Shown here: positions 62,097 through 64,000 of the stretch, piece by piece
How positions within the stretch are numbered: the stretch's first letter is position 1
Layout: every line of letters begins with the position of its first letter
From: a bacterium
GTDB lineage: Bacteria > Armatimonadota > Fimbriimonadia > Fimbriimonadales > Fimbriimonadaceae
Assembly (NCBI GenBank): GCA_027485645.1
Contig: JAIXQR010000003.1
Span: forward strand, 617,184-681,183
Length of the DNA: 64,000 bases
Direction of reading: 5' to 3'
Notes under the pieces: model-generated
Databases searched by the model: none
Told to the model about the DNA's origin: nothing
The model's input: the letters and a program-made list of their open reading frames with translations, nothing else
Made by a program: the position numbers and the translations under genes

Positions 62097-62777
62097 ATGT
62101 CAATGGACGAGATGCGAGCCCGAACATTTCAACTGGGCATGGCGTTAGCGGAATCTCTACTTTGGCCCCGATTCAAGTTAGGTCTACTTATAGCCGGCAT
62201 CCACAACAATTTAGAGCTTTCAGCTTGTGCAGAAAGCGCCTACGTTGAGAGTGGTTTGGCGGACAACGTTTCTCAGTGGCATGAACGTTTTACTGCCGAT
62301 CCTGATCTGACGGTCTCTCCAGAAGAATTCCTGAACAGCTATCGGCTGGATCTAACGTGTATGGCACTTGCCTATCCCGATCCAGTTCCGTTAACTCAAC
62401 GCCCGCCGATCTCGGAAGTCGCTTGGGATCTGGACAACATTCCCTCACTTCGCGACCTTCCATTGGCGATTGAAAGTTCTGCAAGCAGTATCTACTCTTC
62501 TCGTTCGTTGTTTCGTCAGCGGAAGTTCTTACGCACCGTTGAGGGCATGTTTGACGCAGCCCTAACGGTCTCTGATCGGAAGCGTGGTGGTGGTGCCGAG
62601 ACTTGGAATCCCGAAGTCCGCGCCATGTTGGGTCAGCTTGGTTTTGTGCAGATCATGCAGTTTGCAAATGAGATCCGAACCGCACACGCAGTCCCAACGA
62701 TTGATGATTTGGTGGAATTAGAGTCGATCGAATTCCCCTTCATGGACGCCATCGTTGAACTTGACGTTCCTGACTGA
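62097..62777 (+). CDS. Hypothetical cytoplasmic protein
   Basis: A 226-residue, mostly helical, acidic protein with no signal or membrane segment. Notable segments: 'HNNLELSACAESAYVESGLA', 'WDLDNIPSLRDLPLAIESSA' and 'RQRKFLRTVEGMFDAALTVS'. GAGG 7 nt before the ATG gives a plausible Shine-Dalgarno; a second ATG follows 6 nt later. Base composition is ordinary for the window, so it is probably a real gene; family unknown. Confidence 0.6.
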   Translation: MSMDEMRARTFQLGMALAESLLWPRFKLGLLIAGIHNNLELSACAESAYVESGLADNVSQWHERFTADPDLTVSPEEFLNSYRLDLTCMALAYPDPVPLTQRPPISEVAWDLDNIPSLRDLPLAIESSASSIYSSRSLFRQRKFLRTVEGMFDAALTVSDRKRGGGAETWNPEVRAMLGQLGFVQIMQFANEIRTAHAVPTIDDLVELESIEFPFMDAIVELDVPD

Positions 62778-62873
62778 AAACCTCTACTTGCTCGCACCCG
62801 ATGCTGGCTATGGTTGCATCTTCTTGATCTAGGTCGGATGCGCCAGAATCCAGAGCGTTCCCAGGAGGATCAG

Positions 62874-63011
62874 TTGAACAAAGTACAGATCGTCGGTTGC
62901 TTCTTTTGCGGCGGGGGCTACTTATTGATGGGAGTCGCCTTCGGCGGCCCGCCTGCGGTCCCGGGTTCGGGTTTGTTCGGATTGGTTCGGGAGTTTGGAT
63001 TTGTTTTTTGA
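62874..63011 (+). CDS. Possible 45-residue membrane peptide
   Basis: TTG start at 62874 preceded by AGGAGG with 5-nt spacing, the best Shine-Dalgarno in this end of the window. The product starts (M)NKVQIVGCFFCGGGYLL, one hydrophobic helix with a Cys pair, and ends GLFGLVREFGFVF. No homology is known to me; chance remains likely. Confidence 0.25.
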   Translation: MNKVQIVGCFFCGGGYLLMGVAFGGPPAVPGSGLFGLVREFGFVF

Positions 63012-63153
63012 AACTCTGTATTCAAGGCACCACGGCATGACTTACAATGTTGCGGTGGTCGGGATTTCCACTCTGCGCTGCGGTCGCTGCGCTCCTCGGA
63101 CTTGGTAAGGGCGGGTCGGTGGTATAAAGGTTTCTAACCCCTGGCTACCTTCT

Positions 63154-63173
63154 TGCACCCCTTCCGGGGTGCA
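63154..63173. repeat. Palindromic repeat unit TGCACCCC-TTCC-GGGGTGCA
   Basis: A perfect 8-bp stem with a UUCC loop, embedded in 'GGCTACCTTCTTGCACCCC'-type sequence that reads like a dispersed intergenic repeat. No T-run follows, so a terminator role is unlikely. Confidence 0.45.
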
Positions 63174-63241
63174 GTAGAGTCCTTCGCTAGCGGTGCTGCC
63201 GGACGCGAGCTTGAGGCGGTGCGAAAATCGGAGTTAGCTTT

Positions 63242-63643
63242 TTGGATGTAGTTAGGAAGATCTGGCATGTTTTGCTTTGGCTAATCGAGCCGCTTCCCTT
63301 AGTGCTCTGCATGTACGACGTGCCGAGTTCGATACTCATTTGTGTCGCTTGCGCGTTTGGATGTTTGAGCGCCTTCGGTCGTGTTGACCGGCCGTTCGCA
63401 CCTGACACATCTAAGACCGAAAAGATTCTGAAAAGAACGGTACTCCTAATCCTAGTTGTATTGATTGTCAGCAATTGGAGCGATCTTGTGGTTGGCCTTG
63501 CATCAAAGATTCCTGCCCTGCCAGAAAACGCGACGACGATCGTAGCCCGAATGATATTGGTTGGCTGCTTGGAAAGGTTTTCACGCGGGGTCGTGTTCCT
63601 CAGAGAAGTTAAGGTAGATCCTCCGTTACAGGTTGCCGCATAG
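63242..63643 (+). CDS. Hypothetical membrane protein
   Basis: A 133-residue protein starting at TTG (GGAG about 10 nt upstream) with hydrophobic segments 'WHVLLWLIEPLPLVLCMY', 'SILICVACAFGCLSAFG' and 'TVLLILVVLIVSNWSDLVVGL'. An inner-membrane location is likely if it is expressed. The coding strand is less G+C-rich than its surroundings, and the flanks are repeats, so this could be an acquired or eroding gene. No family recognised. Confidence 0.4.
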   Translation: MDVVRKIWHVLLWLIEPLPLVLCMYDVPSSILICVACAFGCLSAFGRVDRPFAPDTSKTEKILKRTVLLILVVLIVSNWSDLVVGLASKIPALPENATTIVARMILVGCLERFSRGVVFLREVKVDPPLQVAA

Positions 63644-64000
63644 GGGACCCGGCAGCGGAGGCGCAGCGGGTTATAAGGAACAAGCCGTTGGATTTCGCCA
63701 GTCGGACTCACTCGGGACGAGTGAGCTACGGGACCGGCGGTTCGAGACGTAGCGTAGGCGTCCCGCCTGCGTTTGGAGATTTGTAGGGAAGAGTTTTGTC
63801 TGGGATCCCGGGATTTGGCTAGGCGAACTCACTCGGGACGGGTGAGCTACGGGACGAGGGCGGCGGGTTTCGGCCGTCCGTTTTCCTCACCCCCTGCCCC
63901 CTTGTATGTGCCAAGTGAATCGGGATTTACTTGGCTGAGGCATCCGGCTCTCACGAATCACGCCCCTGCCCCTAGGCTTTGAGCCTGCTGGAGAGATTGT
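63644..64000. other. Repeat-rich region to the right edge
   Basis: 357 bp with no supported gene. It holds two copies of a hairpin repeat (63704 and 63825), an 11-bp imperfect hairpin CCAAGTGAATC/GATTTACTTGG at 63911-63934 and a small AGGCT/AGCCT stem at 63974-63986. It may continue past the window. Confidence 0.5.
63704..63854. repeat. Two copies of a CTCACTCG-GGA-CGAGTGAG hairpin repeat
   Basis: Copy 1 (63704-63734) and copy 2 (63825-63855) both contain CTCACTCGGGACG-A/G-GTGAG followed by CTACGGGAC. The only difference inside the stem (A to G) turns an A-T pair into a G-T pair, so the hairpin is preserved. The copies are 121 bp apart. Confidence 0.6.

Larger units (their letters stand above)
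62778..63241. other. Gene-poor region with hairpin repeats
   Basis: 464 bp. The left part contains a possible 45-codon ORF with a strong Shine-Dalgarno (62874-63011). The right part (63050-63240) has G+C-rich unit-like sequence with a perfect hairpin at 63154-63173 and no credible gene. Confidence 0.5.

Noticed and set aside
62814..63011. 65-residue version of the small ORF
   Set aside because: Its upstream start has no ribosome-binding site; only the inner TTG at 62874 has a credible one.
1..64000. tRNA, rRNA or insertion sequence
   Set aside because: No cloverleaf with CCA-type end, no rRNA-like block and no transposase or integrase reading frame was seen in any intergenic gap.

Overview
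The window carries about 49 protein genes on both strands, no rRNA, tRNA, CRISPR array or transposase, and about 55-58% G+C by eye. The proteins point to a Gram-negative-type heterotroph: many have Sec or lipoprotein signals, and there is a three-gene RND efflux operon. Many polysaccharide-active enzymes (GH35-like, GH9, GH95, GH5, GH29, GH109), several CUT1 sugar ABC importers, large secreted beta-propeller proteins and a -10 box directly in front of most operon-leading genes fit Armatimonadota (Fimbriimonas-like) best. The taxon is inferred from style and gene content, not from a marker gene.

Layout. 1-4.4 kb: the 3' part of a GH35-like beta-galactosidase, a small NTF2-fold secreted protein and a GH9 cellulase. 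4.5-11.6 kb: two tandem paralogous secreted propeller proteins and a Gly-rich secreted protein. 11.6-14.6 kb: DUF1003 membrane protein, a small anchored protein, a zinc alcohol dehydrogenase and a divergent DinB protein. 14.7-21.9 kb: a propeller-phosphoesterase fusion, an AT-rich island, an FG-GAP/Ig surface protein and a vanadium-haloperoxidase-like lipoprotein. 22-30 kb: ankyrin protein, acetyl-esterase-like hydrolase, GyrI-like protein, GH95 fucosidase, a second propeller-phosphoesterase and a GH5 endoglucanase. 30-42.8 kb: two phytanoyl-CoA-dioxygenase-family genes, a CUT1 importer operon followed by an orphan CUT2 binding protein, an MHS transporter with an aldo/keto reductase, an AraC regulator, and a second CUT1 importer whose binding protein and permease are one polypeptide. 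42.8-53 kb: MarC, Lrp/AsnC, kynureninase, an ABC exporter, an apparently inactive glycosidase-fold protein, GH29 fucosidase and GH109 oxidoreductase-type glycosidase. 52.9-58.2 kb: MarR-RND-MFP operon. 58.4-61.4 kb: a third CUT1 importer. 61.4-64 kb: gene-poor DNA with small unknown genes, direct repeats and hairpin repeats.

Together the hydrolases, esterase, importers and reductase look like a dispersed programme for using fucose-containing and cellulosic polysaccharides. None of the three importers has its own ATPase, so a shared ATPase elsewhere is expected. The most striking global signal is promoter architecture: about 21 operon-leading genes have a TANNNT or NATAAT hexamer 6-9 nt before the start codon and usually no Shine-Dalgarno sequence, the signature of leaderless mRNAs.
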